The notes under the pieces: model-generated
What the model saw: only the letters and a program-made list of their open reading frames with translations
The model's database searches: none
Told to the model about the DNA's origin: nothing
In this document: positions 29,464-39,035 of the stretch, in pieces
How the letters are laid out: every line of letters begins with the position of its first letter
Position numbering within the stretch: position 1 is the first letter of the stretch
Assembly: GCA_900472395.1 (NCBI GenBank)
Contig: UCHV01000001.1
Location: forward strand, 1-64,000
Length of the DNA stretch: 64,000 bases
DNA from: Hyphomicrobiales bacterium
Lineage (GTDB): Bacteria; Pseudomonadota; Alphaproteobacteria; Rhizobiales; Rhizobiaceae
Reading direction: 5' to 3'
Made by a program: the position numbers and the translations under genes

Positions 29464-29503
29464 AATGCCGATGGCGGCGGTGTCACCCGTCGCCATCGGC
29501 ATT
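29464..29503 (-). terminator. Terminator of the autotransporter gene
   Basis: A 13-bp perfect inverted repeat (AATGCCGATGGCG at 29464-29476 with CGCCATCGGCATT at 29491-29503) lies 20 bases after the autotransporter stop. On the minus strand it is followed by the T-rich TTTGTGCTTTT. It fits a Rho-independent terminator and separates the autotransporter from the kinase gene. Confidence 0.7.
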
Positions 29504-29522
29504 ATTGGTTAGCCAACCCGTA

Positions 29523-32500
29523 TCAGAAGCGCACGTTCAGCTTTGCATCGACGGCGTTGACCGTACCGTCGCGGCCGAATTCGCCATTGTAGTTGATACC
29601 AAGAGTGGTGTTGTCGGCAATGTCCATGGCAAGGCCCAGCTGCAGCAGGAAAGCGTCCTTCGAAACGGAGGATCCGCGGATGGTGTAGCTTTCGCTTCCG
29701 GCAAAGGCGAGGCGCGAGGCGGGATCCACGTCGCCATAGGCATGACGCCAGCCGATCGTTCCGCTTGCCACGGCGGGGATTGCGCCGAGCATGAAGTCGG
29801 AGGAACCTCTGAGACCGAGCGTGCTGAAGGTGGTGTTGGTGGTATCGCTGCCCATGGTCAGCGCCGCAGAACCTCCGGTTTCGGAAAAGCCATCGCTATG
29901 TAGGCTGACGTGGGCAAGATTGACGAACGGTTCGAGTGCGGCTCCCGTCAGATCGATCTTGTACCCAAGTTCGCCATAGGCTTGGAAAGCCCCCGCATCG
30001 TAATCCGAGGTCAGGCTCTGCGAAACACCCGGGAAATTGACTGATCGGGTGCTCGAAAGTTCGTGATGCGTGTAGGAAATGCCGGATCGGAAGGCCAGTG
30101 CGCCCCACTGCGTGCCGCCGTAGACACCGACATGGTAATTGTCGCTATCGGTGGATGACGTGCGGTCGTTGACCTTGAAGCTCGAGCGGCTGTATCCGGC
30201 AAACACACCGACACGCGTTTCTTCGCCAACCAGCCTGTCGATACCTGTCATGAAGCCGCCCGTGGCGACATCGGTGCCGGCAATGCCATCCTGGCCGTTG
30301 ATGTCGCTCCAGGATCCGAATGCCTGACCCCAGGCCGACCATGCCGGCTCGCGAGGTCCCTTGAGGATGGCCGAGGCCGGATCGTCCTTTGCCCAGCGTC
30401 CGTTATCCCAATAGTTGAGAACGGCAACCGGCTGGGCCGCGACACCGTTGGATGCGGATCTCATGCGACCGTTGAGGACATCGCGGGTGACGCCACTGCC
30501 GGTGATCAAACCGGATTTTGCCGAGGCATGCGCTTCGCCGGACAACTGGTTGAATGCGGCGCGCGCTTCATCGGCGCTCAACAACAACAGTCTGTTATAG
30601 AGCGCAAGCGACTCGCCGTTTTGCTGCAAGGTGTTCAAGGAACGCGCTACGGCAACCTGGTTGGAGCTCTCGGCGACACTATCGAACAACCCCGTTTCGG
30701 GGGCGCCTGGCGCGCCCGGAACCGTCGGCGGGGTGACCGGCGGCTCGGGCGTTACAGGAGGCTCAGGCGTAACGGGTGGAGTGATGACAGGTGGCTCCGG
30801 TGTAACCGGCGGCTGTGGATTGACCGGCGGCTGTGTGCCCGAATCCTTGACGGCGATCTTCAGGTCGACCGCCTTCTCCTGATGATCGAGCGAGACATCC
30901 AGAAACGCCGACTTGGAAATGGCGTTTGTGAACGAACCGGCGATGCCGCCGGCGGAGGTGAGGATCGTATAGGACTGGCCCGTCTGATAGCTGGTGGCCG
31001 CGTCGAGTGCGGTGACCTGAACGGACGTATCGTTTCCGATCGTCGTCTTGCCGAAGTCGACAAATTTCCTGGTGCCGCCAGAATCGACACCCACATATTG
31101 CTTGACCGTCTCGACGGCGATCTTGTCGCTCTGTCCATTTCCGGCAACGTCTACGGCGTAGATTGAACCGTCCTCGAAGGACAGCGCGCCGCGTACGGTG
31201 ATGGTGCCGAGCGGATTGTCGGCGCTGCCCGGCGATATTGTTGCGCCGCTATCCACGGTCGTTGATCCCACCGTGCCGAAACCGGCAAGCGTGCCGTAAG
31301 CGTCTGTCACCTTGCGCCCTGCGTTCTCGGTGGCGCCCCAGACATCAACACGGCTGCTATAGCTTTCGCTGCCCAGAAAGTTGGTAACGATCTGACCCGT
31401 CTCGCCACCGATGGTAAGTGTACCATCTTTAACGCGGAATGCAGTCGTTCCCGGGGTTGTGCTGTCGCCACCCGTGATGGCGGTGCCAAGATCACCCTTG
31501 AGGGTCAGCTTGCTGCCGCCATCGACGATAACGCCGCCTTCGTAGGCATCGTATGAGGCAAAGCCTGTCAGATCTCCACTCAGGATCGTTTCCCCTGCAA
31601 GACTGAAGATGGCTCCATCACCGCTCAGCTTGTTGGAGAAAAGATGGCTGGAATTGGTATGATTGAATACCAGCCGGCCGGTGCCGCTGGAGCTGAAATT
31701 GATGATGGTCTTGGGATCGATACGGCCCGCCGCTGTGGTTGTAATGGCCGTTGGTTCTCCGGCAAGGTGGTTGGTGTCCACGCGTCCGCCAACGACAAGA
31801 TAGCCATCCTTCCCCACATTGATGGCGTTGCCGCCATCGATATTTGCGTCATTCGCCACGACCAGATGGCTTTTGCCCTCGACAAGTATGCCGCCGCTGG
31901 CAGTAAGAGATGAGTTGTTGCCGCTCACCAGCAGTTCGGCGCCGTCATCCAGAGCAAGTGTCTTCGTACGCAGCGTTGCGCCGTCTTCGACTGAGAGCAG
32001 TCCCTCCAGATCGAAGTGAGCGGTGTTGATCCAGTTCGAGCCATCGCCTGTGATCGAAATGGTGGTTTTGCCTGACGTGGGCGCGTGTTTGCCGATCGAG
32101 GTCGTTTTGGTAAGAACAGAGCCGCCTTTCTCGATGGTGATGGAGCTCGGATTGGGTGCCCATGCAAGCGCGCCCAGATAGTCTGCCGACAGGATCGAAG
32201 TGGGGCCGGTGACCAGCAGAGTGCCCTTCGAGTCCTGACCGTCGGCCATGAGTACCGTCTTCGCGTCGACCTTGCCGCCATTTTCTACGATGAGGGTACC
32301 GTCGCCACCTGTTACGCATGTCACTGCATATCCATCGCAACCGCCGCCAATGGTCAGGCTGTCACCGGGAAGTTTCCCGCTGCGCATCACGTTGAGTTCC
32401 GAACCGGGGCCGGAAACGGTGACTTTGGCCTGCGATCCGCCGACGCCTGCAATGATGGCGCGACGCCCGACAGAAACCGTTGCGCCGTTTTGAATGGAAG

Positions 32501-32723
32501 CCGATACGCCTGCGTTGTTAAGGCCGATGATCCAGTCGTCGGTAAAACTTTGGCTGGTGCTCCAGATGGCGTTGCCGTTGTCGAGAATGTAATCGTCTGC
32601 GTCCTGAGCAGCCGCAAGCGGCGCGAAGGACACAACCGCTGCAGAGAGCGATACGATCGCCGTCAATGCAGTGGAACTTGTCAGGGCAATCTGATGACCT
32701 GCTGATTTCAATCTCGGTTTCAA
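29523..32723 (-). CDS. Type V autotransporter (AIDA/pertactin-like passenger, C-terminal beta-barrel)
   Basis: Outer-membrane autotransporter of 1066 residues. From the N-terminus: a signal peptide ending near PLAAAQ, a Gly/Thr/Asp-rich beta-helix passenger (about 45-650) with repeats of the VENGGKVDAKTVLMADG kind, a Pro-rich linker, and a 12-strand beta-barrel (about 800-1066) that ends in the required Phe (LNVRF). The start is placed at TTG 32723, because GGAGGG lies seven bases upstream and the following residues MKPRLKSAGHQ make a normal signal peptide; earlier ATGs lack this. Probable adhesin or surface protein. The neighbouring two-component system is a possible regulator. Confidence 0.9.
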   Translation of the reverse strand: MKPRLKSAGHQIALTSSTALTAIVSLSAAVVSFAPLAAAQDADDYILDNGNAIWSTSQSFTDDWIIGLNNAGVSASIQNGATVSVGRRAIIAGVGGSQAKVTVSGPGSELNVMRSGKLPGDSLTIGGGCDGYAVTCVTGGDGTLIVENGGKVDAKTVLMADGQDSKGTLLVTGPTSILSADYLGALAWAPNPSSITIEKGGSVLTKTTSIGKHAPTSGKTTISITGDGSNWINTAHFDLEGLLSVEDGATLRTKTLALDDGAELLVSGNNSSLTASGGILVEGKSHLVVANDANIDGGNAINVGKDGYLVVGGRVDTNHLAGEPTAITTTAAGRIDPKTIINFSSSGTGRLVFNHTNSSHLFSNKLSGDGAIFSLAGETILSGDLTGFASYDAYEGGVIVDGGSKLTLKGDLGTAITGGDSTTPGTTAFRVKDGTLTIGGETGQIVTNFLGSESYSSRVDVWGATENAGRKVTDAYGTLAGFGTVGSTTVDSGATISPGSADNPLGTITVRGALSFEDGSIYAVDVAGNGQSDKIAVETVKQYVGVDSGGTRKFVDFGKTTIGNDTSVQVTALDAATSYQTGQSYTILTSAGGIAGSFTNAISKSAFLDVSLDHQEKAVDLKIAVKDSGTQPPVNPQPPVTPEPPVITPPVTPEPPVTPEPPVTPPTVPGAPGAPETGLFDSVAESSNQVAVARSLNTLQQNGESLALYNRLLLLSADEARAAFNQLSGEAHASAKSGLITGSGVTRDVLNGRMRSASNGVAAQPVAVLNYWDNGRWAKDDPASAILKGPREPAWSAWGQAFGSWSDINGQDGIAGTDVATGGFMTGIDRLVGEETRVGVFAGYSRSSFKVNDRTSSTDSDNYHVGVYGGTQWGALAFRSGISYTHHELSSTRSVNFPGVSQSLTSDYDAGAFQAYGELGYKIDLTGAALEPFVNLAHVSLHSDGFSETGGSAALTMGSDTTNTTFSTLGLRGSSDFMLGAIPAVASGTIGWRHAYGDVDPASRLAFAGSESYTIRGSSVSKDAFLLQLGLAMDIADNTTLGINYNGEFGRDGTVNAVDAKLNVRF
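30718..30833 (-). repeat. Proline-rich tandem repeat in the autotransporter linker
   Basis: Short in-frame repeats encode PPVTPEPPV-type units between passenger and barrel. The repeated GGCGGCTC(C/A)GG-like DNA units are prone to slippage, so repeat number may vary between strains. Confidence 0.75.
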
Positions 32724-33031
32724 GGCATTTCCCTCCAATGTCATTGCCGCCGGCCGGCAAATCACACCAGCATTCACGAAGACGACGAGGTAACGCATTG
32801 AGCACATGAGGCAGGCTCAAGCCATTAGTACGGTTGTACTGCTGGAAGTTGTTATTGTGATGCGAAGTGCGCACTAGCTGCGCGGCAGAATGTTTTTCTT
32901 GACGTTTTCGACCACGCAGTGATGCCGGCTCGCAGCGTTGCGGTCGTTAGTGGGAGCCTGGGAGCGCTGGTGACAATCCTGCCGTGTGTGTGTTGCGAAA
33001 CAAATGCCGGCAGATCTGTTTCTTGGCTGCG
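32724..33031. other. Autotransporter upstream region
   Basis: This 308-base gap lies between the autotransporter start and the 3' end of the Na/Pi cotransporter gene, so it should hold the autotransporter promoter. A short inverted repeat AGTAC-ggtt-GTACT lies at 32827-32840 and the 8-bp palindrome GTGCGCAC near 32867. No clear -35/-10 pair or coding frame could be supported. Confidence 0.4.
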
Positions 33032-34690
33032 TCAGTTGCGCGCGCTGATTCTGCTTTGCAGCAATTCACCCTGCTGCTCCAGAACCGGATAGGCGGTCGC
33101 CGCGACAAGGTGAGAATTGATCTGCTTCAGGTCGCGCAAAAGGTCGAGGTGCAGAGAACTGCTTTCTGCCGAAGCGAGGTCGCCGTTCCTCAGGCGCTCG
33201 AAATGCGCTCTTGTCCCTTCGCGTTCCGATTTGCGGAAAATCACCTTTTCCTCCGCCAGCATGCGCGCCATCCGCTCATCCTGCGAGATGAACAGAGCAG
33301 CAGCCGTGCGCAGGTTCGCGGTCAACCGATCGAAAAGGTCATCGAGTTCGCGCTTTGCCGGTTTGGAAAAATTGATGCCGCGTCTGAGACGTTTTGCAAG
33401 ATGCGGCAGCACGTTTTGATCCAGAACGTCACCCGCATGTTCCAGCCCGGTGGAAAAAATGAGGATTTCCTCAAGCCGCTGTTTGTCGGCATCGCTCAGT
33501 TCATCGCTGTCGATAGAGGTCAGGTAATATTTTATCGCCGTGTTGAGGCGGTCCAGCACAGTGTCCTGTTTGCGCAGGGCCGAAAGCGCTTTCCGGTCGG
33601 TGCTGATCAGTGCCGTTTTTGTTCCGGCCAGCATCTCTTCGAGAATGTCGACAAGGCGCAAGACCTCGCGGGCTGCAGCCTGCAACGCGACAATCGGCGT
33701 TTCCTTGGCAGACGGATCGAGATAGCGCGGATTGCCGGGGTCGCTTTCATCAATGCTTCTGGGCATGAACCTTACCAGCGCATTGGCGAATGGCGTCAAT
33801 ATGGGCATGAACAGAATGGCCACGATCAGATTGAAGGCGGTGTGAAAATTCGCAACCATCCGGCCACCGTTTCCATCAAGTATCGTCATTGCAGCAACGA
33901 TTTGCTCAAGGAAAAGGAAAGTGATGGATATACCTATGACGCGTGTCAGGAAATTGCCGATCGGCACACGCCGTGCTGAAAGATCCGCGCCGGATTGGCC
34001 CTCAACCACCGGGTTGATAGCGGTGCCGAGATTGGCACCAAGGGTGAGCGCGAACGCCTGATAGGGATCAAGCAGGCCTTGGCTCGCGAGAGACATGATC
34101 AGCAAGACAACGGCTACGCTGGAATGTGCGGCCCACGTCAAGGCTGCGGCCAGGAGAAGGCTGAGCACCGGCGTTTGGGAAATGGCGTTGAGAACATATT
34201 CGAGGCCGGGCGTGTCCGCATATTCTGCAAGAACGTCCAGCAATTGATGCAAGGCCAGCAGCATGAAGCCGATGCCGATGAATACGCGGCCGAGATCATG
34301 CACCTGCGGGTTTTGTACGCGGCGGAACATCAATACGCCGATCAGGATCAGTGCGGGCGATGCGGCCGCAACGTTAAATGACAGAACCTGCACGATCAGC
34401 GTGCTGCCGACATTTGCACCCAGCATGACAGCAAGCGCCGGAACCAGATCGACCAGCCCGCCCGCAGCAAAACCGGTCGCCATCAGTCCCGTCGCCGTGC
34501 TGCTCTGAAGCACTGCCGTGACGCCCATGCCAGCCATGAAGGCCTTCAGCCGATTGCTGAGAGCATGGCCAAGGATCGAACGCAGACTCGGGCCGAACGC
34601 CCGCTGGATGCCGGTCTGCACCATGCGGGTACCCCATAAAAGGAGCGCGATATGCCCGGCAAGGGCAATGAGAGCAATGATGACGGACAT
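33032..34690 (-). CDS. Na+/phosphate cotransporter (NptA/YjbB-like) with PhoU-like tail
   Basis: Membrane protein of 552 residues. The N-terminal two thirds form two Na/Pi-cotransporter repeats: TAVLQSSTATGLMATGFAAG near residue 60 and a second with TLGANLGTAINPVVEGQSG near 216; the QSSTAT/Q-x-S motifs are diagnostic. The C-terminal part (about 350-545) is a helical PhoU-like domain. Members move phosphate coupled to Na+, in or out. It lies downstream of the ugp genes on the same strand, separated by 104 bases containing two palindromes. Confidence 0.9.
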   Translation of the reverse strand: MSVIIALIALAGHIALLLWGTRMVQTGIQRAFGPSLRSILGHALSNRLKAFMAGMGVTAVLQSSTATGLMATGFAAGGLVDLVPALAVMLGANVGSTLIVQVLSFNVAAASPALILIGVLMFRRVQNPQVHDLGRVFIGIGFMLLALHQLLDVLAEYADTPGLEYVLNAISQTPVLSLLLAAALTWAAHSSVAVVLLIMSLASQGLLDPYQAFALTLGANLGTAINPVVEGQSGADLSARRVPIGNFLTRVIGISITFLFLEQIVAAMTILDGNGGRMVANFHTAFNLIVAILFMPILTPFANALVRFMPRSIDESDPGNPRYLDPSAKETPIVALQAAAREVLRLVDILEEMLAGTKTALISTDRKALSALRKQDTVLDRLNTAIKYYLTSIDSDELSDADKQRLEEILIFSTGLEHAGDVLDQNVLPHLAKRLRRGINFSKPAKRELDDLFDRLTANLRTAAALFISQDERMARMLAEEKVIFRKSEREGTRAHFERLRNGDLASAESSSLHLDLLRDLKQINSHLVAATAYPVLEQQGELLQSRISARN

Positions 34691-34709
34691 GCAAATTCCA
34701 GTCGGATCG

Positions 34710-34744
34710 AACGAATATCATTTAGCCGCCTAATGATATTCGTT
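34710..34744. promoter_or_regulatory. 13-bp inverted repeat before the Na/Pi cotransporter gene
   Basis: AACGAATATCATT (34710-34722) and AATGATATTCGTT (34732-34744) form a perfect inverted repeat with a nine-base spacer, ending 19 bases upstream of the ATG. There is no T-run, and the stem is AT-rich, so a DNA-binding site is more likely than a terminator. The outer half sites AACGAA/TTCGTT are shared with the adjacent palindrome. Confidence 0.55.
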
Positions 34745-34762
34745 TGTTGTGTGCGTTCAACC

Positions 34763-34775
34763 GTTCGTAACGAAC
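34763..34775. promoter_or_regulatory. GTTCGT-A-ACGAAC palindrome, GlpR/DeoR-like
   Basis: A perfect 6-1-6 palindrome lies 20 bases after the ugpC stop. Its TTCG...CGAA arms and trailing CAT resemble, from memory, operators of the DeoR-family repressor GlpR that controls glycerol-3-phosphate genes in enterobacteria. No DeoR-family gene is present in the window. Confidence 0.45.
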
Positions 34776-34794
34776 ATCCTGATTTCCTGTAGTT

Positions 34795-35832
34795 TCACGA
34801 TTGGATACGTCGCCCATCGGCATCGAAGAGATGAAAGCGGTCCGCCGGTGCGGTGAGTTGCAGTGTTTCACCGATTGCAATGGCCGATCGCCCGGCTACA
34901 CGGAAGATGACCGTACTGCCGTCTTCCGCAGCGCCATGGACATAACTTTCGGCACCCACGAGCTCGACCGCCATCACCTCAACCTTCGTTCGAAAGCCGT
35001 GGATGGATGTGGCATCCGCAATGACAAAATCTTCGGGACGAACGCCGATTGTGGCAACATTGGACGACCAGTTGGGGAGGTCGCCCAGGTTGCCGGTCGG
35101 CCGCATCAGGTTCATCGAAGGGGACCCGATGAACGTCGCGACAAAAGTCGTAGCGGGTTTTTCGTAAAGCTCGATAGGTGTGCCGACCTGTTCGATGCGG
35201 CCTGCATTCAGCACCACCAATCTATCGGCGAGTGTCATCGCCTCCATCTGGTCGTGGGTGACGTAGATGGAGGTGGTGGCGAGCGACCGTTGCAGACGGC
35301 GGATTTCAACACGCATCTGCACCCGAAGTTTTGCATCGAGGTTGGAAAGCGGTTCATCGAACAGGAAGGCGGCCGGCTTTCGCACGATTGCGCGGCCCAT
35401 CGCGACGCGCTGGCGTTGTCCGCCGGAAAGCTGTCGCGGTTTGCGTTCGAGAAACTGTTCGATCTCCAGAGCGCGCGCTGCCTCGGTGATGCGCCGGTCG
35501 ATCTCGTCTTTCGGTGTGTTGCGGTTCTTCAGGCCATAGGCGAGGTTCTGGCGCACCGTCATGTGCGGGTAAAGCGCATAGTTCTGGAAGACCATGGCGA
35601 TATCGCGCTCTGACGGTTCCAGATTGTTGACGCGCCGCCCGGCGATTGTCACGTCGCCGCCCGTAATGCTTTCCAACCCCGCTACCATGCGCAAAAGCGT
35701 CGATTTTCCGCAGCCGGACGGGCCGACCAGCACGATCATCTCGCCATCGGCAATGTCGAGCGACACGCCCTTGATCGCTTCGATATTTCCGCCATAGACC
35801 TTGCGGACGTCCTTCAGTTCAATCGTAGCCAT
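34795..35832 (-). CDS. ugpC: sn-glycerol-3-phosphate ABC transporter ATP-binding protein
   Basis: ATPase subunit, 345 residues, of the MalK/UgpC type. The motifs are Walker [10 protein letters not shown] near 38, signature [16 protein letters not shown] near 135, Walker [14 protein letters not shown] near 153, switch His in VTHDQMEA and a C-terminal TOBE/regulatory domain (about 240-345). It overlaps ugpE by one base. Together with ugpB, ugpA and ugpE it forms a complete importer of glycerol-3-phosphate and glycerophosphodiesters, used for phosphorus scavenging. Confidence 0.93.
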   Translation of the reverse strand: MATIELKDVRKVYGGNIEAIKGVSLDIADGEMIVLVGPSGCGKSTLLRMVAGLESITGGDVTIAGRRVNNLEPSERDIAMVFQNYALYPHMTVRQNLAYGLKNRNTPKDEIDRRITEAARALEIEQFLERKPRQLSGGQRQRVAMGRAIVRKPAAFLFDEPLSNLDAKLRVQMRVEIRRLQRSLATTSIYVTHDQMEAMTLADRLVVLNAGRIEQVGTPIELYEKPATTFVATFIGSPSMNLMRPTGNLGDLPNWSSNVATIGVRPEDFVIADATSIHGFRTKVEVMAVELVGAESYVHGAAEDGSTVIFRVAGRSAIAIGETLQLTAPADRFHLFDADGRRIQS

Positions 35833-36680
35833 TACTTTTCGGTCTCCACCAAACCTTTGACGAACCAGCGCTGCATCAGCACCACGACGATGACGGGGGG
35901 AATGATTGCCAGGATCGCCGTCACCATCACGTAGTTCCAGGGCGTCGAGGCATCTGTGAAATCCACCATGCGGCGCAGGCCGATGATGATAGTGTTCATC
36001 TCCGCCCTGTCCGTGACGAGCAGCGGCCAGAGATATTGCGTCCAGCCATAGATGAAGAGGATCACGAACAACGCCGCGATATTGGTCATCGACAGCGGCA
36101 AAAGGATATCCTTCATGAAACGGAACGGCCCGGCATTGTCGATGCGCGCTGCCTCCAGCATCTCGCCGGGAATGGTGAGGAAAAACTGCCGGAACAGAAA
36201 CGTGGCCGTCGCCGATGCCATCAGCGGCAGGGTCAATCCGGCATAGGTGTTCAACAGGCCGAGATCGACGATCACCTTGTAGGTGGGCAGGATACGCACC
36301 TCTACGGGCAGCATGAGCGTGATGAAGATCATCCAGAAGAAGCCCATGCGGAAGGGAAACCGGAAGAACACGATGGCAAAGGCCGACAGGAAGGAGATGA
36401 TGATCTTGCCGACGGCGATCGCGACCGCGACCACAAAGCTGTTGAACAGCAGCCGTTCCAGGCTTACGCCGACGACACGTTCGACGCCACCGGAAATGGA
36501 TTCCGAGTAATTCTCCATCATGTGACCACCTGGCAGCAGCGATAGCGGTGGTCGGATGATGGCGCCGGAAGACGCAGTCGAGGCGATGAAGGTGTAATAA
36601 ATCGGGAATGCGACGATGATGATGCCGAGGATCAGCATCAGATGCGCCATCAGGCTGGCAACGGGGCGGTTTTCGATCAT
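35832..36680 (-). CDS. ugpE: Glycerol-3-phosphate ABC transporter permease UgpE
   Basis: Inner-membrane permease of 282 residues with six membrane segments and the EAA-type loop [20 protein letters not shown] near 189, which contacts UgpC. The N-terminal block [15 protein letters not shown] and the sequence [11 protein letters not shown] are typical of UgpE. It pairs with UgpA encoded nine bases upstream. Context and order ugpB-A-E-C identify it. Confidence 0.93.
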   Translation of the reverse strand: MIENRPVASLMAHLMLILGIIIVAFPIYYTFIASTASSGAIIRPPLSLLPGGHMMENYSESISGGVERVVGVSLERLLFNSFVVAVAIAVGKIIISFLSAFAIVFFRFPFRMGFFWMIFITLMLPVEVRILPTYKVIVDLGLLNTYAGLTLPLMASATATFLFRQFFLTIPGEMLEAARIDNAGPFRFMKDILLPLSMTNIAALFVILFIYGWTQYLWPLLVTDRAEMNTIIIGLRRMVDFTDASTPWNYVMVTAILAIIPPVIVVVLMQRWFVKGLVETEK

Positions 36681-36689
36681 GGTTTCACC

Positions 36690-37571
36690 TCACCCATAAT
36701 GCACGCGCCGCTCGACGAAGCGGAACTGGAATGCGGTCAGCGCAATGACGATGACCATCAGAATGACCGACTGCGCGGCCGATGAGCCGAGATTGAGGTT
36801 CACGAAACCATCGTTATAGACCTTGTAGACCAGCGTTTCGGTCGCTTTGGCAGGCCCGCCGCCGGTGACGGAATGGATGATGCCGAAGGTGTCGAAGAAG
36901 GCGTAGACGGTGTTGACGACCAACAGGAAGAATGTCGTCGGAGCCAGAAGCGGGAAGACGATGGTCCAGAATCGCCGCGAGCCACGCGCACCATCGATGG
37001 AAGCCGCCTCCAGCAGCGATTTCGGAATGGCCTGCAGGCCTGCCACGAAGAACAGAAAGTTGTAGCTGATCTGTTTCCATGCGGCGGCCACCACGACAAG
37101 CGCCATGGCCTGATCGCCGTTCAGAAGCGGATCCCAGGCGATGCCGTTGCGGCGCAGGATATAGGCGAACGTGCCCATGGCCGGGTTGAACATGAACAGC
37201 CACAACATGCCGGCGACGGCGGGCGCCACCGCATAAGGAATGATCATCATAGTGCGGTAAAAACCTTTGCCGCGCACGACGAGATCGGCGGCCGTCGCCA
37301 GAAGCAGGGCGATGCCCATCGAAAGAAGCGCGGTTGCCACGCTGAAGACGACAGTGACGCGCAGCGCATGCAGATAGTTGGCGTCCGAGAGGATCGCAGA
37401 AAAATTGGCAAAGCCGACGAAAACGCTCTGCAGCCCGAACGGGTCTTCCCGCATCGCAGACTGATAGAGTGCCTGGCTGGCCGGCCAGAAAAAGAACACG
37501 ACGGTCAGCACGATCTGCGGCGCGACCAGAAAATAGGGAAGGATCTTGTTCGGAAAGACGACGCTTTGCAC
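36690..37571 (-). CDS. ugpA: Glycerol-3-phosphate ABC transporter permease UgpA
   Basis: Permease of 293 residues with about six membrane segments. Recognisable are [20 protein letters not shown] near the N-terminus, [16 protein letters not shown] and the EAA loop [20 protein letters not shown] near 188. It pairs with UgpE. It is separated from ugpB by 69 bases that hold a strong stem-loop, so the binding protein is likely made in excess over the permeases. Confidence 0.93.
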   Translation of the reverse strand: MQSVVFPNKILPYFLVAPQIVLTVVFFFWPASQALYQSAMREDPFGLQSVFVGFANFSAILSDANYLHALRVTVVFSVATALLSMGIALLLATAADLVVRGKGFYRTMMIIPYAVAPAVAGMLWLFMFNPAMGTFAYILRRNGIAWDPLLNGDQAMALVVVAAAWKQISYNFLFFVAGLQAIPKSLLEAASIDGARGSRRFWTIVFPLLAPTTFFLLVVNTVYAFFDTFGIIHSVTGGGPAKATETLVYKVYNDGFVNLNLGSSAAQSVILMVIVIALTAFQFRFVERRVHYG

Positions 37572-37599
37572 CGGCAGGCTCCTCGAAAAACGGAAACGA

Positions 37600-37628
37600 C
37601 CGTCCGCATGCGTTTCACATGCGGACGG
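37600..37628 (-). promoter_or_regulatory. Stem-loop between ugpB and ugpA
   Basis: CCGTCCGCATG (37600-37610) and CATGCGGACGG (37618-37628) form an 11-bp stem with a seven-base loop, 12 bases after the ugpB stop. On the minus strand a moderately T-rich stretch (TCGTTTCCGTTTTTC) follows. It may act as a leaky terminator or as a 3' stabiliser of the ugpB message. Confidence 0.7.
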
Positions 37629-37640
37629 AAGAGAAGACAG

Positions 37641-38945
37641 TTATTTGCCGATTGCCTGCTGGATCGCAGCGTTGCCGCGCTCAACCGCCTTGTCGAGCGC
37701 CGCCTTGGCATCCTGCTTGCCGGCCAGCATGGACTCGAATTCCTCGTTCATGATGTCGCGCACCTGCGGCAGGTTGACGAGACGAACACCCTTGGAGTTT
37801 TCGGTGGGCGGCTTGCCCATCATCTGCAGAAGTGGCGTTTCGCGACCGGGGTTCTTGTCGTAGAAGCCGGATTTTTTGGTCTCTTCGTAAGCTGCCATCG
37901 TCACCGGCATGTAACCGGAGACCTGGTGCAGGCGGGCCTGGATCTTTGTCTGCGACAGGAAGTTGAAGAAGGTGGCGACGCCCTTGTATTCGGCATCGCT
38001 CTTGCCGGCGAACACCCAGAGGCTGGCGCCGCCCGGAATGGTATTCTGCGGCCGGCCGTCGCCCTCCACATAGGGCAACTGGCCGATGCCGTATTTCATG
38101 CCGGATTTGATGATATCACCAAGACCGCCCGACGATTCCGTCAGGATGCCGCATTCGCCTGACGTGAACAGCTGTTTGGCTTCCGACGTGCGTCCGCCAT
38201 ACCGGAACGTTCCATCCTTGGCGAGATCGGCAATGGCCTGGAAATGTTTCACGAAGGGTTCGGCATTAAACGCCAGCTTGACGTCGGTGCCACCAAGGCC
38301 GTTTTCGTTGCTGCCATAGGAGAGGTTGTTCCAGGCGGCAAAGTTTTCGGTCTGGATCCAGGTCAGCCATGTCGAGGTAAAACCGCAATTGGCCGCGCCG
38401 CTGGACTTGATCTTCTTGGCTGCTTCAAAAACTTCGCCCCATGTTTTCGGTGGCGTATCGGAGTTGAGGCCCGCCTTCGTAAACACATCCTTGTTGTAAT
38501 AGAGGATGGGCGAGGATGAGTTGTAGGGGAAGGACAGCATCGTGCCATCCGGCTTCGAATAGTATGCGACGATGCCCGGCAGGTACTGCGCCTTGTCGAA
38601 CTTGAAACCGCCTTTTTCCAGAACCTCGGCCACCGGAACGATGGCGCCCTGAGCACCCATCATCACGCCGCTGCCGGCGTCGAACACTTGCATGATGGCC
38701 GGTGGTTGCTTGGCGCGGAAGGCGGCGATGCCGGCATTCAGCGTTTCCGGATATGTGCCCTTGAACACCGGCACGACCTTGTAATCGGCCTGGCTCTCGT
38801 TGAATTCCTTGGCAAGCTGATCGATGACTTCGTTATTTGCGCCAGTCATGGCGTGCCACCAAGAGATTTCAGTGGCGGCGAGCGCGCTCGATGCCAGAAG
38901 CAACGTGGCTGCGGTTGCCAGAACTGATGTCAGAACGGTCTTCAT
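37641..38945 (-). CDS. ugpB: Glycerol-3-phosphate ABC transporter binding protein UgpB
   Basis: Periplasmic binding protein of 434 residues. The signal peptide is MKTVLTSVLATAATLLLASS ending at ALA. UgpB-type sequence follows: TEISWWHAMTGANNEVIDQL, FKGTYPETLNAGIAAFRAKQ, QVFDAGSGVMMGA and FPYNSSSPILYYNKD. The start at 38945 has GGAGG upstream; an ATG at 38999 does not and would bury the signal. First gene of ugpBAEC, and 90 bases after a phosphatase gene on the same strand. Confidence 0.93.
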   Translation of the reverse strand: MKTVLTSVLATAATLLLASSALAATEISWWHAMTGANNEVIDQLAKEFNESQADYKVVPVFKGTYPETLNAGIAAFRAKQPPAIMQVFDAGSGVMMGAQGAIVPVAEVLEKGGFKFDKAQYLPGIVAYYSKPDGTMLSFPYNSSSPILYYNKDVFTKAGLNSDTPPKTWGEVFEAAKKIKSSGAANCGFTSTWLTWIQTENFAAWNNLSYGSNENGLGGTDVKLAFNAEPFVKHFQAIADLAKDGTFRYGGRTSEAKQLFTSGECGILTESSGGLGDIIKSGMKYGIGQLPYVEGDGRPQNTIPGGASLWVFAGKSDAEYKGVATFFNFLSQTKIQARLHQVSGYMPVTMAAYEETKKSGFYDKNPGRETPLLQMMGKPPTENSKGVRLVNLPQVRDIMNEEFESMLAGKQDAKAALDKAVERGNAAIQQAIGK

Positions 38946-39035
38946 GGTCGTTTTCCTCCCTTTCCATGAACAAGTTCGTCGCCCGGTCGGGCGATACATG
39001 CGAGACCCTCCTCGGTCCCGGCACGGTCTATGTCG

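Noticed and set aside
30718-30833. CRISPR-like or intergenic tandem repeat
   Set aside because: The repeats are in frame inside the autotransporter gene and encode its proline-rich linker.
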